From Variovorax sp. ZS18.2.2 (GTDB lineage Bacteria; Pseudomonadota; Gammaproteobacteria; Burkholderiales; Burkholderiaceae_C): 64,000 nt of DNA. The notes beneath the pieces are model-generated. The model did no database searches. It worked only from the letters and a program-made list of their open reading frames with translations, and had not been told where the DNA came from. A program made the translations under genes and the position numbers. Of the stretch, positions 33,611 through 44,828 are shown in pieces (positions within the stretch are counted from its first letter, which is position 1; the number at the start of each line of letters is the position of its first letter). The stretch is from the NCBI RefSeq assembly GCF_024701975.1, contig NZ_JANLNM010000008.1, forward strand, positions 62,001 to 126,000, written 5' to 3'.

Positions 33611-35080
33611 ATGACCGAAACACTCGACAACCGGAAGCGCTGGCTCGCATTGATGGTGCTCTGCCTCGGCGTCCTGATGATCGTGCTCGACACCACGATC
33701 GTGAACGTGGCATTGCCCTCGATCCGCACCGACCTCGGCTTCACCGAGACCTCGCTCGTGTGGGTGGTGAATGCCTACATGCTGACCTTCGGCGGCTTCC
33801 TGCTGCTCGGGGGCCGGCTCGGCGACCTGTATGGCCACCGCAAGCTCTTTTTGATCGGCCTCGTGCTCTTCACCGTCGCCTCGCTGGCCTGCGGCCTTGC
33901 CAACTCGCAGGTCCTGCTGGTCGCCGCGCGTGCGGTGCAGGGGCTGGGCGGCGCGGTGGTCTCGGCCGTGTCGCTCTCGTTGATCATGAATCTCTTCACC
34001 GAACCGGCCGACCGCGCGAAGGCGATGGGCGTCTACGGCTTCGTGTGCGCGGGCGGCGGCAGCATCGGCGTGCTGCTGGGCGGGCTGCTCACGAGTTCAC
34101 TGAGCTGGCACTGGATCTTCCTGGTGAACCTGCCGATCGGCGTGGCGGTGTACGCGCTCTGCGTGGCGCTGCTGCCCAACGCGCGCGGCCAGGCGCATGG
34201 CGAAAAGCTCGACGTGGCCGGTGCAGTCACAGTCACGCTCTCGCTCATGCTCGCGGTGTACGGCGTGGTCAACGGCAACGAGGCCGGCTGGGGCTCCACC
34301 CAAACGCTGGGCCTGCTCGGCGCGGCGGTGGTGCTGCTGGCCAGCTTCATCACCATCGAGGCGCGCGTCGAGCATCCGCTGATGCCGCTCGGCCTCTTTC
34401 GCCTGCGCAGCGTGTCGGTCGCCAACGTGGTCGGCGTGTTGTGGGCGGCGGCGATGTTCGCGTGGTTCTTCATCTCGGCGCTCTACATGCAGCTGGTGCT
34501 GAACTACTCGCCGATGCAGATCGGCCTGGCCTTCCTGCCGGCCAACATCATCATGGCGGTGTTCTCGCTCGGCCTCTCGGCCAAGCTGGTGATGCGCTTC
34601 GGCATCCGCAAGCCGCTCGCGGCCGGACTGTGGCTCGCGGCCATCGGGCTGGCGCTGTTCGCGCGCGCACCGGTCAACGGCAGCTTTGTCGTCGACGTGC
34701 TGCCCGGAATGATGCTGCTCGGCCTGGGTGCGGGCATGGCGTTCAACCCGGTGCTGCTCGCGGCCATGAGCGAGGTCGATCCCGCCGATTCGGGCCTCGC
34801 CTCCGGCGTGGTCAACACCGCCTTCATGATGGGCGGCGCCCTGGGCCTGGCCGTGCTGGCCAGCGCCGCCGCGGCGCGCACCGGTTCGATGGAAGCGGCC
34901 GGCGCGCAGATGCCGCTCGCGCTCACCGGTGGCTACAACCTTGCGTTTCTCGTCGGCGCCGTGTTCGCGGCACTGGCGGGTTTGATCGGGGCCTTGCTGC
35001 TTCGCACCGCACCGCCGGCGCAAATGCAGAACAACGAAGAAGCGGCACCCCGCGGGGCGGCGAGCGAATCGGCGTCGTGA
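33611..35080 (+). CDS. DHA2-family MFS drug-efflux transporter
   Basis: A 489-residue transporter with about 14 membrane helices, as in the EmrB/QacA group. Motif A reads LLLGGRLGDLYGHRKLF, the N-terminal helix carries VLDTTIVNVALPSI, and motif C-like GGGSIGVLLGGLLTS follows. It is the last gene of the TetR-facing group, so the TetR protein may respond to a drug-like substrate of this exporter. No membrane-fusion partner gene is adjacent. Confidence 0.92.
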   Translation: MTETLDNRKRWLALMVLCLGVLMIVLDTTIVNVALPSIRTDLGFTETSLVWVVNAYMLTFGGFLLLGGRLGDLYGHRKLFLIGLVLFTVASLACGLANSQVLLVAARAVQGLGGAVVSAVSLSLIMNLFTEPADRAKAMGVYGFVCAGGGSIGVLLGGLLTSSLSWHWIFLVNLPIGVAVYALCVALLPNARGQAHGEKLDVAGAVTVTLSLMLAVYGVVNGNEAGWGSTQTLGLLGAAVVLLASFITIEARVEHPLMPLGLFRLRSVSVANVVGVLWAAAMFAWFFISALYMQLVLNYSPMQIGLAFLPANIIMAVFSLGLSAKLVMRFGIRKPLAAGLWLAAIGLALFARAPVNGSFVVDVLPGMMLLGLGAGMAFNPVLLAAMSEVDPADSGLASGVVNTAFMMGGALGLAVLASAAAARTGSMEAAGAQMPLALTGGYNLAFLVGAVFAALAGLIGALLLRTAPPAQMQNNEEAAPRGAASESAS

Positions 35081-35150
35081 CGAGCACGACGCCATGCAGC
35101 CGCCGCTGTTTTTCCTTCAACGTTTCTATCTTTCATTCAGGAGATCTCCC

Positions 35151-35510
35151 ATGGCCCGCTATGTAGACGGTTTCATCGTTGCCATTCCCACAGCGAAGGT
35201 CGAGGCTTATCGCAAGCTCGCACGCAAGGCCGGCAAGGTCTGGATGGAGTACGGCGCGCTCGAGTACGTGGAGTGCATCGCCGACGACGTGAAGCCCGGC
35301 AAGCTCACCTCGTTTCCGCAGAGCGTGAAGCTCAAGGCCGACGAAACCGTGGCCTTCTCGTGGATCGTCTACAAGTCGCGCAAGCACCGCGATACGGTCA
35401 ACAAGAAGGTGATGGCCGACCCGCGCATCGCTGCGATCGACCCGAAGACGATGCCGTTCGATGGCAAGCGGATGATCTTCGGCGGCTTCAAATCAATCGT
35501 GGAACTCTGA
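35151..35510 (+). CDS. DUF1428 protein
   Basis: A 119-residue protein with the DUF1428 pattern MARYVDGFIVAIPTAKVEAYRKLARKAGKVWMEYGALEYVECIADD and the terminal DGKRMIFGGFKSIVEL. The family has a dimeric ferredoxin-like (ABM) fold and no known activity. AGGAGAT precedes the ATG. It follows the exporter by 70 bases and may share its transcript. Confidence 0.9.
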   Translation: MARYVDGFIVAIPTAKVEAYRKLARKAGKVWMEYGALEYVECIADDVKPGKLTSFPQSVKLKADETVAFSWIVYKSRKHRDTVNKKVMADPRIAAIDPKTMPFDGKRMIFGGFKSIVEL

Positions 35511-35525
35511 CCCGACGCGCAGGCC

Positions 35526-36284
35526 TCAGGCGATGAACCCGTCATAGACGAGCTTGAGGCCGGTGAGCAGCATCCCGAGATACGCGAAGCGATAGAACCA
35601 CGTCGCATCGATGCGCCTCGCGATCCGGATGCCCACCCACACGCCGAGCGGCGCGAGCGGCATCAGCGCCACCGACGTGGCCAGCGTGCGCAGGTCGATG
35701 AGGCCGAGCCATGCGTAGGGAATCCACTTGCTGAGATTCACCACGAAGAAGAAGTACGCCATCGTCGCCGTGAACACCACCGGCTTGAGCCTGAGCGGAA
35801 TCACGTAGGCATTGATCGGCGGCCCGCCCGCATGCGCGATGAAGCTCGTGAAGCCCGACACCACCGTGAGCGCCGCGCCCACGCCGCGCGAGGGCAGCGG
35901 ATCGTCGGACTTGGGCGGAAACGCGAACCGCTGCGCCAGGAACAGCAGCGTGAACACGCCGACGATGCCCGCCACCGTGTGCGCCGGCAGCACGCGGAAC
36001 AGCAGCGTGCCGACCACCGTGCCGATCAGCCCGAACGGAATCAGGAACTTGAGCAGCGACCGATCGAAGTCGCGCCGGAACGCGGCGATTCCCAGCACAT
36101 CCATCAGCAGCAAGAGCGGCATGAGGATCGCCGCCGCCTGCGGCACCGTGACCGCGAGCGCCATCAGGGGCACCGCGAGCGAACCGAAGCCGGCGCCGAA
36201 GCCGCTCTTGCTGATGCCGAGCAACAGCACGGCGGGAACGGCGACCGCATAGAAATGCGGGTCGGTGATGAGGGGGAAGACCAT
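35526..36284 (-). CDS. TSUP-family (TauE/SafE) membrane transporter
   Basis: A 252-residue membrane protein with about eight hydrophobic segments and the family motif LLGISKSGFGAGFGSLAVPLMAL, plus the second-half repeat GFTSFIAHAGGPPINAYVIPL. Members export sulfite, sulfoacetate or related organosulfur anions. No sulfur genes are nearby. It is on the same strand as the ring-cleavage dioxygenase, but a terminator separates them. Confidence 0.9.
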   Translation of the reverse strand: MVFPLITDPHFYAVAVPAVLLLGISKSGFGAGFGSLAVPLMALAVTVPQAAAILMPLLLLMDVLGIAAFRRDFDRSLLKFLIPFGLIGTVVGTLLFRVLPAHTVAGIVGVFTLLFLAQRFAFPPKSDDPLPSRGVGAALTVVSGFTSFIAHAGGPPINAYVIPLRLKPVVFTATMAYFFFVVNLSKWIPYAWLGLIDLRTLATSVALMPLAPLGVWVGIRIARRIDATWFYRFAYLGMLLTGLKLVYDGFIA

Positions 36285-36300
36285 GGGTGTGACGGGCGCA

Positions 36301-36327
36301 GAAAAAAGCCTGCGGTGACGGCAGGCT
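36301..36327 (-). terminator. terminator after the intradiol dioxygenase gene
   Basis: On the minus strand, an AGCCTGC/GCAGGCT hairpin with a 7-base loop is followed by a run of T residues. It lies 67 bases beyond the dioxygenase stop codon. Confidence 0.85.
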
Positions 36328-36393
36328 GGGCGAGCGTAGCAGGATGGTCCGGGGCGCGCTCGCGGCGGCGGAGCGCGCCATCGTCGTTCTTCT

Positions 36394-37239
36394 TCAGGCG
36401 GGCTGGGTCTGCTTCAGCGGGTTCAGCACGAAGTCGAAATCCAGGCGCCAGCGCCCATCGCTCTGCTGCTTCCACGGCGCGACCAGCGATTGGCGCACCG
36501 CGAACACCGCGTCGGAGTCGAGCCACTTGTCGCCCTCGCGGAACACATGGGTGATGAGGTTTTCATAGCCCGGCGCCTCGATCTTGAAATGCAGGTGCGC
36601 GGGCCGCCACGGATGGCGGTTCGTCGCGCGCAGCAGGTCGCCCACGGGGCCATCGACCGGAATCGGATAGGCCTCGGCCAGCACGCTGCGGAAGTGCAGC
36701 GCGCCATCGACCCCGGTGCGCAGGCGGCCGCGATTCTCGGCATGGTCGAGCCCCGCGTGCTGCACGTCGTAGTGGCCGCCTTCGTCGGCCTGCCACACGT
36801 CGACGACCGCACCGGCCACCGGCTCGCCGTCGAGTCCGCGCACCGTGGCGTACACATCGCAGGGCACGCCCGCGGCGCCGTTGGCCACGTCGTCGCCGTG
36901 CTCGTACTCGGGCGCGCCTTCGACGTAGAAGGGCCCGAACACGGTGGCCTCGGTGCAGCCGTCCGGCTTGCCGTTGTTCATCGCGATGGTGAGCATCGAC
37001 AGGCCCAGCACGTCCGACAGCAGGATGAATTCCTGGCGCTTGTCGTCGCACTTCTGGCCGGTGGCGGTCAGGTACTGGATGCCCTGGAACCACTCGGCCT
37101 CGGTGAGCTTCACCTCGCGCGCGAAGGCGTGCAGGTGCTGCACGAGGCTGGTCAGGATCTCGTGCAGCCGCGCATCGGGCGTGTCGGCCAGGCGCGCGAG
37201 CACGGCCTGGGTGATGTTGTCCTGGTTGAGGTTGCGCAT
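36394..37239 (-). CDS. hydroxyquinol 1,2-dioxygenase-like intradiol dioxygenase
   Basis: A 281-residue non-heme iron(III) ring-cleavage enzyme. The N-terminal helical domain (DNITQAVLARLADTPDARLHEILTSLVQHLHAF) is followed by the catalytic beta-domain. The iron ligands fit the family: Tyr in EGGHYDVQ or nearby, Tyr in EAYPIPVDGPVG, and the pair in RPAHLHFKI. Length and the LSMLTIAMNNGKPDGCTEATVFGPFYV block fit hydroxyquinol rather than catechol enzymes. The product would be maleylacetate, and the matching maleylacetate reductase lies 8 kb away at 45324. The long frame upstream is antisense to the repeat protein and is not real. Confidence 0.88.
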   Translation of the reverse strand: MRNLNQDNITQAVLARLADTPDARLHEILTSLVQHLHAFAREVKLTEAEWFQGIQYLTATGQKCDDKRQEFILLSDVLGLSMLTIAMNNGKPDGCTEATVFGPFYVEGAPEYEHGDDVANGAAGVPCDVYATVRGLDGEPVAGAVVDVWQADEGGHYDVQHAGLDHAENRGRLRTGVDGALHFRSVLAEAYPIPVDGPVGDLLRATNRHPWRPAHLHFKIEAPGYENLITHVFREGDKWLDSDAVFAVRQSLVAPWKQQSDGRWRLDFDFVLNPLKQTQPA

Positions 37240-37615
37240 CGTGGCTGTCTCCTTGTTCCTGCCGTCGCCGTGTCTGTCGTGTCGTGCCTTTTGGGGTGCT
37301 GCGGACTGTAGGCCGCGCACCGCGCCCCCGGAAGCGCCACGGCGCAAATGATTTTTCCGCCCAGCGGAACGGTCGTGCCATCGGCCACCGCGCATCACCA
37401 GTCGATGCGGCCGGCGTTCCGGAAAAAAAGTGCGCCGCGTTACGTAACGAATCGCGAAAGCAGGCCGCCGCACAGCCCGGAGCCTGCCCCTCCCGATGCA
37501 GGAAACCCTTTTCAAATCAATCACATAGCTCGCTTGTGGCGAGTGCGGCGAAGACCTCTCGCAAAGGCGGCACGCATGTTGCGCTTTGTGTTTACTTTTC
37601 CACGAGGAGGTCGCC
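37240..37615. other. 376-base divergent intergenic region
   Basis: The region separates the dioxygenase (minus) from the repeat-protein gene (plus). It holds a TTCCGC-CCA-GCGGAA palindrome, a 12-base perfect palindrome CGTTACGTAACG at 37438-37449, and a GAGGAGG ribosome-binding site before 37616. No reading frame here looks coding. Confidence 0.65.
37355..37369. promoter_or_regulatory. GCGGAA palindrome upstream of the dioxygenase gene
   Basis: TTCCGC-CCA-GCGGAA is a perfect palindrome 116 bases before the dioxygenase start. The 14 bases TTTTCCGCCCAGCG (37353) recur with one change at 46493, upstream of the maleylacetate reductase gene, which suggests one regulator for both. Confidence 0.5.
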
Positions 37616-40552
<2,937 letters not shown>

Positions 40553-40583
40553 TCCCGCCGCGCGGACGGCACGAAGAGACAAG

Positions 40584-40612
40584 GAGGGACCGGCGACGGT
40601 CCCTCTTTTTTT
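40584..40612 (+). terminator. terminator after the repeat-protein gene
   Basis: GAGGGACC/GGTCCCTC hairpin with a GGCGAC loop followed by seven T residues, 32 bases after the stop codon. Confidence 0.9.
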
Positions 40613-40734
40613 GCGTGCGCTGCGGCCATCGCGGCGCATGGGGCGGCCTCCTAGAATCACCGGCTCGGTGGCCCGGCAAAGCAAAAGCCGGAGTCAGCCA
40701 CCACAAGCCAAGCCCTCGGAGACACACACCCGCC

Positions 40735-41664
40735 ATGGACCGCTGGACCGAAATCGCCCTGCTCGTGCAGATCGCCGATGCCGGCAGCCTGAGCCGTGCG
40801 GCCGAGGCGCTGGGCCTCTCGAACGCTGCCGCGAGCCGCCACCTGAGCGCGCTCGAAGCCCGGTTGGGTGCGCGGCTGGTGGAGCGCAACACGCGGCGCC
40901 TCTACCTCACCGACACCGGCCGCGAGTTCTGCGTGCGCGCCAAGACCATCCTGGCCGACCTGGCCGATGCCGAATCGACGGTGAACGCCACCGCGCTCAA
41001 CCCGACCGGCGTGCTGCGCATCACGGCCTCGCTCTCGTTCTCGATCCACCACATCGCGCCGCTGCTGCGCGAGTACACGCAGCGCTATCCAGGCGTGATG
41101 GTGCATGTGGAAGCGGCCAACCGCTACTTCGACCTGATCGACAACAACATCGACGTGGCGATCCGCACGCGCGAATACGAGCCCGATTCGAACGTGACGA
41201 TCCGCCGGCTGGGCGAGACACGGCGCATCCTCGCGGCGGCGCCGCGCTACTTTGCCCAGCACGGTTTCCCGAAGACGCTGGACGACCTGAAGCAGCACAA
41301 GCTGCTGATCTACACCCACGCCAACAACCCGAACGAGCTGCGTTTCACGCGCAAGGGCGAGACGCACACGGTGTCGGTCGCCGGCCTGCTCGAATCGAAC
41401 GACGGCCAGGTGCTGCGCGCCGCCGCGCTCGACGGCATGGGCATCCTGGTGCAGCCGACCTACATCGTCTACGACGACATCGTGGCCGGCCGCCTCGTGC
41501 CCACGCTGGACGACTGGGACCTGCCGCACCTGGCGATCAACCTGGCCTACCCGAGCCGCAAGCACCTGTCGGCAAAGGTGCGCAGCTTCATCGATTTCAT
41601 GGCCGCTCACTTCCAGAAAATGGACTACGAGCGCAAGTGGACCAGCCATTTCGGCGCCCACTGA
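40735..41664 (+). CDS. LysR-family regulator
   Basis: A 309-residue LysR-type regulator. The winged helix-turn-helix (FSL-type ADAGSLSRAAEALGLSNAAASRHLSALEARLGARLVERNTRRLYLTDTG) is followed by a substrate-binding domain of the CrgA/DhgA-like group. The start at MDRWTEIALLV matches the family N-terminus; a longer frame overlaps the terminator. It lies 124 bases before the DoxX gene on the same strand and about 3.5 kb from the dioxygenase, so it may control either. Confidence 0.9.
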   Translation: MDRWTEIALLVQIADAGSLSRAAEALGLSNAAASRHLSALEARLGARLVERNTRRLYLTDTGREFCVRAKTILADLADAESTVNATALNPTGVLRITASLSFSIHHIAPLLREYTQRYPGVMVHVEAANRYFDLIDNNIDVAIRTREYEPDSNVTIRRLGETRRILAAAPRYFAQHGFPKTLDDLKQHKLLIYTHANNPNELRFTRKGETHTVSVAGLLESNDGQVLRAAALDGMGILVQPTYIVYDDIVAGRLVPTLDDWDLPHLAINLAYPSRKHLSAKVRSFIDFMAAHFQKMDYERKWTSHFGAH

Positions 41665-41684
41665 TCGCGCCATTCACCAAAAGA

Positions 41685-41700
41685 TGTGCGTTTACGCACA
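41685..41700. promoter_or_regulatory. Crp-type operator upstream of the DoxX gene
   Basis: TGTG-CGTTTACG-CACA has the TGTG-N8-CACA spacing of Crp/Fnr sites, in an 8-base perfect hairpin (GATGTGCG/CGCACATC). It is 89 bases before the DoxX start. A similar site lies at 44724. The Crp/Fnr gene lies between the two. Confidence 0.6.
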
Positions 41701-41788
41701 TCCCGCTTTCCGGCAGATCCGCACACTGGAACCGCAACCGCCGCACTCCGTGGCGGACCCTTCCTTTTTCAAGTTCCAAGGATCTGCC

Positions 41789-42259
41789 ATGAACACCGTA
41801 GCTGCCAACACCCCGCGTGCGCCGATCGCATCGTCGTCGTTCACGTCCCCCTCCCCCGCCGCGCTGGACGATGCCGGCAAGTTGCTGCTGCGCGTGACCA
41901 TCGGCGTGCTCGTGCTGCTGCACGGCATCTTCAAGCTCTCGGCCGGCGTCGGCTTCATCGGCGGCATGCTGGCCAAGGCCGGACTGCCGGGCAGCCTCGC
42001 CTACCTCGTGTATGTCGGTGAAATCGTCGCGCCGCTGCTGCTGCTGGCCGGTTACTGGACCCGCGCCGCCGCCGGCGTGATCGTCATCAACATGATCGTG
42101 GCCCTCGGCCTCGTGCACATGGCCGACCTGTTCGCGCTGACCAAACAAGGCGGCTGGGCGCTGGAACTGCAGGGCCTGTACCTGTTCGGCGCGCTGACCG
42201 TGGTGCTGCTGGGCGCGGGCCGCTTCAGCGTCGGCGGGACGAGCGGACGCTGGAACTGA
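41789..42259 (+). CDS. DoxX-family membrane protein
   Basis: A 156-residue protein with four membrane helices. The DoxX pattern is seen in LLLRVTIGVLVLLHGIFKLSAGVGFIGGMLAKAGLP and YLVYVGEIVAPLLLLAGYWTRAAAGVIV. The first 30 residues are polar. DoxX proteins have been linked to oxidative-stress defence and sulfur metabolism in some bacteria. A Crp-type site upstream suggests control by the neighbouring Crp/Fnr protein. Confidence 0.88.
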   Translation: MNTVAANTPRAPIASSSFTSPSPAALDDAGKLLLRVTIGVLVLLHGIFKLSAGVGFIGGMLAKAGLPGSLAYLVYVGEIVAPLLLLAGYWTRAAAGVIVINMIVALGLVHMADLFALTKQGGWALELQGLYLFGALTVVLLGAGRFSVGGTSGRWN

Positions 42260-42274
42260 TCCGGAAACTCGGCC

Positions 42275-42988
42275 TCAATCGCCGCGCACCTGGGAGACCA
42301 TCAGTTCCAGGCGGGCGGCGTCGGCCACCAGCAGCGCCTTGCCGTCCTTACGTAGCACGCCGCTGCGCACCAGCACATTGAGCTCGCGGGTCACCTGCTC
42401 GCGGTTCGTGCTGATCTGGCTGGCCAGCGCCGCGTGCTTGGGGGCCGGCTCCAGACGGGCTTCGTTGCCCTCCACGCCGGCGGAGCGCGCAAGCCGCAAT
42501 AGCTCCGCATGCAGCCGGTTCTGCACGCCGAGGGTGCTCAGGTCGATCACGCGTTCGGAGAGCTGGCGTACCAGCGAAGCCAGCCGCTGCATCACACGTT
42601 CGGCCACCCGCGGCTCGTCGCGGAGGAGCGCCATGAAGGCGGGGCGATCGAGGCTGGCGACCACGCTGGGCTCCAGCGTGACCACGTCGGCGGAACGCGG
42701 GCCGCCGTCGATGGCGGCGATGTCGCCGAAGTACTGGCCTGCTTCGGCATCGCGGAAGGTGACCTGCCGGCCGTTGGCCGAATAGGTCGTCACCCGCACA
42801 CGGCCCGAGACCAGCAGGAACACCTCGCCCTGCTGCTCAGCGCGCAGCAGCAACGGCTTGCCGGCCTCCACGCTGTGCCACAGGCACTGCTGGGCGAGCA
42901 GGTCCAGGCGTTGGTCGGAGAGGCCTTCGAGCAGCGCGATCTGGCGCAGCGCAAGGCTGGAGCGAGGAGTGGGTTCGGGTGTGGCCAT
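42275..42988 (-). CDS. Crp/Fnr-family regulator
   Basis: A 237-residue protein with an N-terminal cyclic-nucleotide-binding-type domain (PLLLRAEQQGEVFLLVSGRVRVTTY, then GQYFGDIAAIDGGPRSADVVTLEPSVVASL) and a C-terminal Crp helix-turn-helix (HAALASQISTNREQVTRELNVLVRSGVLRK). The phosphate-binding cassette reads FGDIAAIDGGPRSADV, close to the FGE.AL..G.PR.A of true cAMP receptors, with Asp for Glu. Fnr-type Fe-S cysteines are absent. It is divergent from a cyclase gene 53 bases away. Confidence 0.9.
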   Translation of the reverse strand: MATPEPTPRSSLALRQIALLEGLSDQRLDLLAQQCLWHSVEAGKPLLLRAEQQGEVFLLVSGRVRVTTYSANGRQVTFRDAEAGQYFGDIAAIDGGPRSADVVTLEPSVVASLDRPAFMALLRDEPRVAERVMQRLASLVRQLSERVIDLSTLGVQNRLHAELLRLARSAGVEGNEARLEPAPKHAALASQISTNREQVTRELNVLVRSGVLRKDGKALLVADAARLELMVSQVRGD

Positions 42989-43041
42989 GCCGGTCGGTGG
43001 GAGCGCGCGCATTATGCTCGGGTGCCGCTTCGAACCCGTTC

Positions 43042-44712
43042 ATGGACAGACGTTCCCCGCCACCCCCTTCTTCCCCTTTTTCGCTGAGACCGCCGACACG
43101 GCGCAATCTCCGCTGGGCGAGCGGGCTGGTGCTGATGGGCTACGTGACGGTTCACCTGCTGAACCATTCGCTGGGCATCTATTCCTTTGAGCTTGCCGAG
43201 AGCGTGCTGCGCGTCGCGCAGAAGTTCTGGCACAGCCTGCCGGGCACCGTGCTGCTCTACGGCGCGGCCTTCACGCATCTGGCGCTGGCCGTGGTCGCGC
43301 TGTGGGAGCGGCGCACCCTGCGCATGCCTCCGCTCGAAGGCCTGCGCGTGCTGCTGGGCTTTGCGCTGCCGCTGCTCATCGCCACCCACCTGACGGCCAT
43401 ACGCGGTGCCTACGAAGCCTATGGCATCGACGGCTCTTACGTCCGCGTGGTCTGGGGGTTGTGGAGCCTGCCGGGCGCGGCCGCGCAGTTCAGCCTGATG
43501 CTCGCGGCCTGGAGCCACGGCTGCCTCGGCCTGCACTTCGCGCTGAGGGCCAAGCCGACCTACCGGCGCTTTTCTTACCTGCTGCTGGCCTTCGCGGTGG
43601 TGCTGCCGCTCACGGCGGCGATGGGCTTCATCTCGATCGGCCGCGAGTTCCAGTGGACCGGCGTGCCGACCGTGCCGGTGCCGACGCCCGCGCAGGGCCA
43701 GGCGATCGCCGCGGCGGACCGCAACCTCAAGTGGCTCTACGCGCTGGCGCTGCTCGCGCTGCTCTCGGCACGCTGGGGACGCAACTGGTTCGCGCGCCTT
43801 TCGCGCCAGCCGTCCATCGCGCTGCGCTACCCCGATCGCACAGTGCAGGTGCCGCGCGGCTGGAGCGTGCTGGAGGCGAGCCGCTCGCACGGCATCGCGC
43901 ACGTGTCGATCTGCGGCGGCCGCGCGCGTTGCTCCACCTGCCGCGTGCGCGTGGTCGGCGCGGCCGAACACATCGGCGTGCCGGGCCGCGACGAGCAGCG
44001 CACGCTCGAGCGCGTGCGCGCGCCGGCCGACGTGCGGCTGGCCTGCCAACTGCGCCCGCGCGGCGACATCGAGGTCACGCCGCTCTTCGCACCGCTGCCC
44101 AACGGGGGCCGGCCCGCACCGGTCGGTAACTTCGGGCGCGAGCGCGACGTGGCGATCCTGTTCGTCGACCTGCGCCGCTGGTCGGGGCTCTCGGAGCGGC
44201 AGTGGCCCTTCGACCTCGCCTACGTGCTCGACCGCTACTTCGCCACCGTCGGCGCAGCCGTGCGCGAGAGCGGCGGCGTGCCCAACCAGTTCATCGGCGA
44301 CAGCGTGATGGCGATCTTCGGGCTCGAGTGCGACCTGCCCACCGCGTGCCGGCAGGCCCTGCATGCGACCACGCTGATCGCCCAGCGCATGGACGCGTGG
44401 AGCGAAGGCTTCGAGGCGCAGTTCGGGCAGCGCCTGGAGTTCGGCATGGGCCTGCATGCGGGGCGCGCGGCGGTCGGCGAAGTGGGTTACCTGGAGACCA
44501 CCACCTTCACCGCCATCGGCGAAGTGGTGAACACCGCGAGCCGTTTGCAGGACCATTCGAAGACGGCCGTATCGCGCCTCGTCGTCTCGCTGTTCGCTGC
44601 GCAGCAGGCCGGCGTTGCGGACACGATGGGCGCATGCGAAACGCTCACCGTGCGAGGCCGCTCCGAACCGCTTCAGGTGCTGTATCCGCAAGCCGGAATC
44701 CTTCCCGCCTAG
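43042..44712 (+). CDS. adenylate/guanylate cyclase with membrane and 2Fe-2S domains
   Basis: A 556-residue fusion. Residues 25-265 form six hydrophobic segments with several His residues (TVHLLNHSLGIYS, ATHLTAIRG, WSHGCLGLHFAL), like a cytochrome b-type heme anchor. Residues about 270-355 form a ferredoxin domain with CGGRARCSTC and a fourth Cys in LACQLRP (CX5CX2C...C). A class III cyclase domain follows (ILFVDLRRWSGLSE, FIGDSVMAIFG, IGEVVNTASRL). Both metal Asp residues and the transition-state Asn/Arg are present, but the adenine-specifying Lys/Asp positions read Gln (NQFIGD) and Glu (GEVVN). The output could be gated by redox state. The Crp/Fnr gene is divergent. Confidence 0.9.
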   Translation: MDRRSPPPPSSPFSLRPPTRRNLRWASGLVLMGYVTVHLLNHSLGIYSFELAESVLRVAQKFWHSLPGTVLLYGAAFTHLALAVVALWERRTLRMPPLEGLRVLLGFALPLLIATHLTAIRGAYEAYGIDGSYVRVVWGLWSLPGAAAQFSLMLAAWSHGCLGLHFALRAKPTYRRFSYLLLAFAVVLPLTAAMGFISIGREFQWTGVPTVPVPTPAQGQAIAAADRNLKWLYALALLALLSARWGRNWFARLSRQPSIALRYPDRTVQVPRGWSVLEASRSHGIAHVSICGGRARCSTCRVRVVGAAEHIGVPGRDEQRTLERVRAPADVRLACQLRPRGDIEVTPLFAPLPNGGRPAPVGNFGRERDVAILFVDLRRWSGLSERQWPFDLAYVLDRYFATVGAAVRESGGVPNQFIGDSVMAIFGLECDLPTACRQALHATTLIAQRMDAWSEGFEAQFGQRLEFGMGLHAGRAAVGEVGYLETTTFTAIGEVVNTASRLQDHSKTAVSRLVVSLFAAQQAGVADTMGACETLTVRGRSEPLQVLYPQAGILPA

Positions 44713-44723
44713 TTGACGAAAGC

Positions 44724-44739
44724 GGTGCGCAAACGCACA
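44724..44739. promoter_or_regulatory. second Crp-type site, before the small secreted protein gene
   Basis: GGTG-CGCAAACG-CACA differs from TGTG-N8-CACA at one base. Read on the minus strand, TGTGCGTTTGCGCAC matches TGTGCGTTTACGCAC at 41685 in 14 of 15 positions. It lies just after the cyclase stop and 90 bases before the next gene. Confidence 0.5.
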
Positions 44740-44828
44740 GCGCGAACCACGATGCGATTTCACACTGCATCCCGTGGCAACGACGAATGTCCGCCGCCCA
44801 CACAGCAGTCATCCGAAGGACTTTCATC

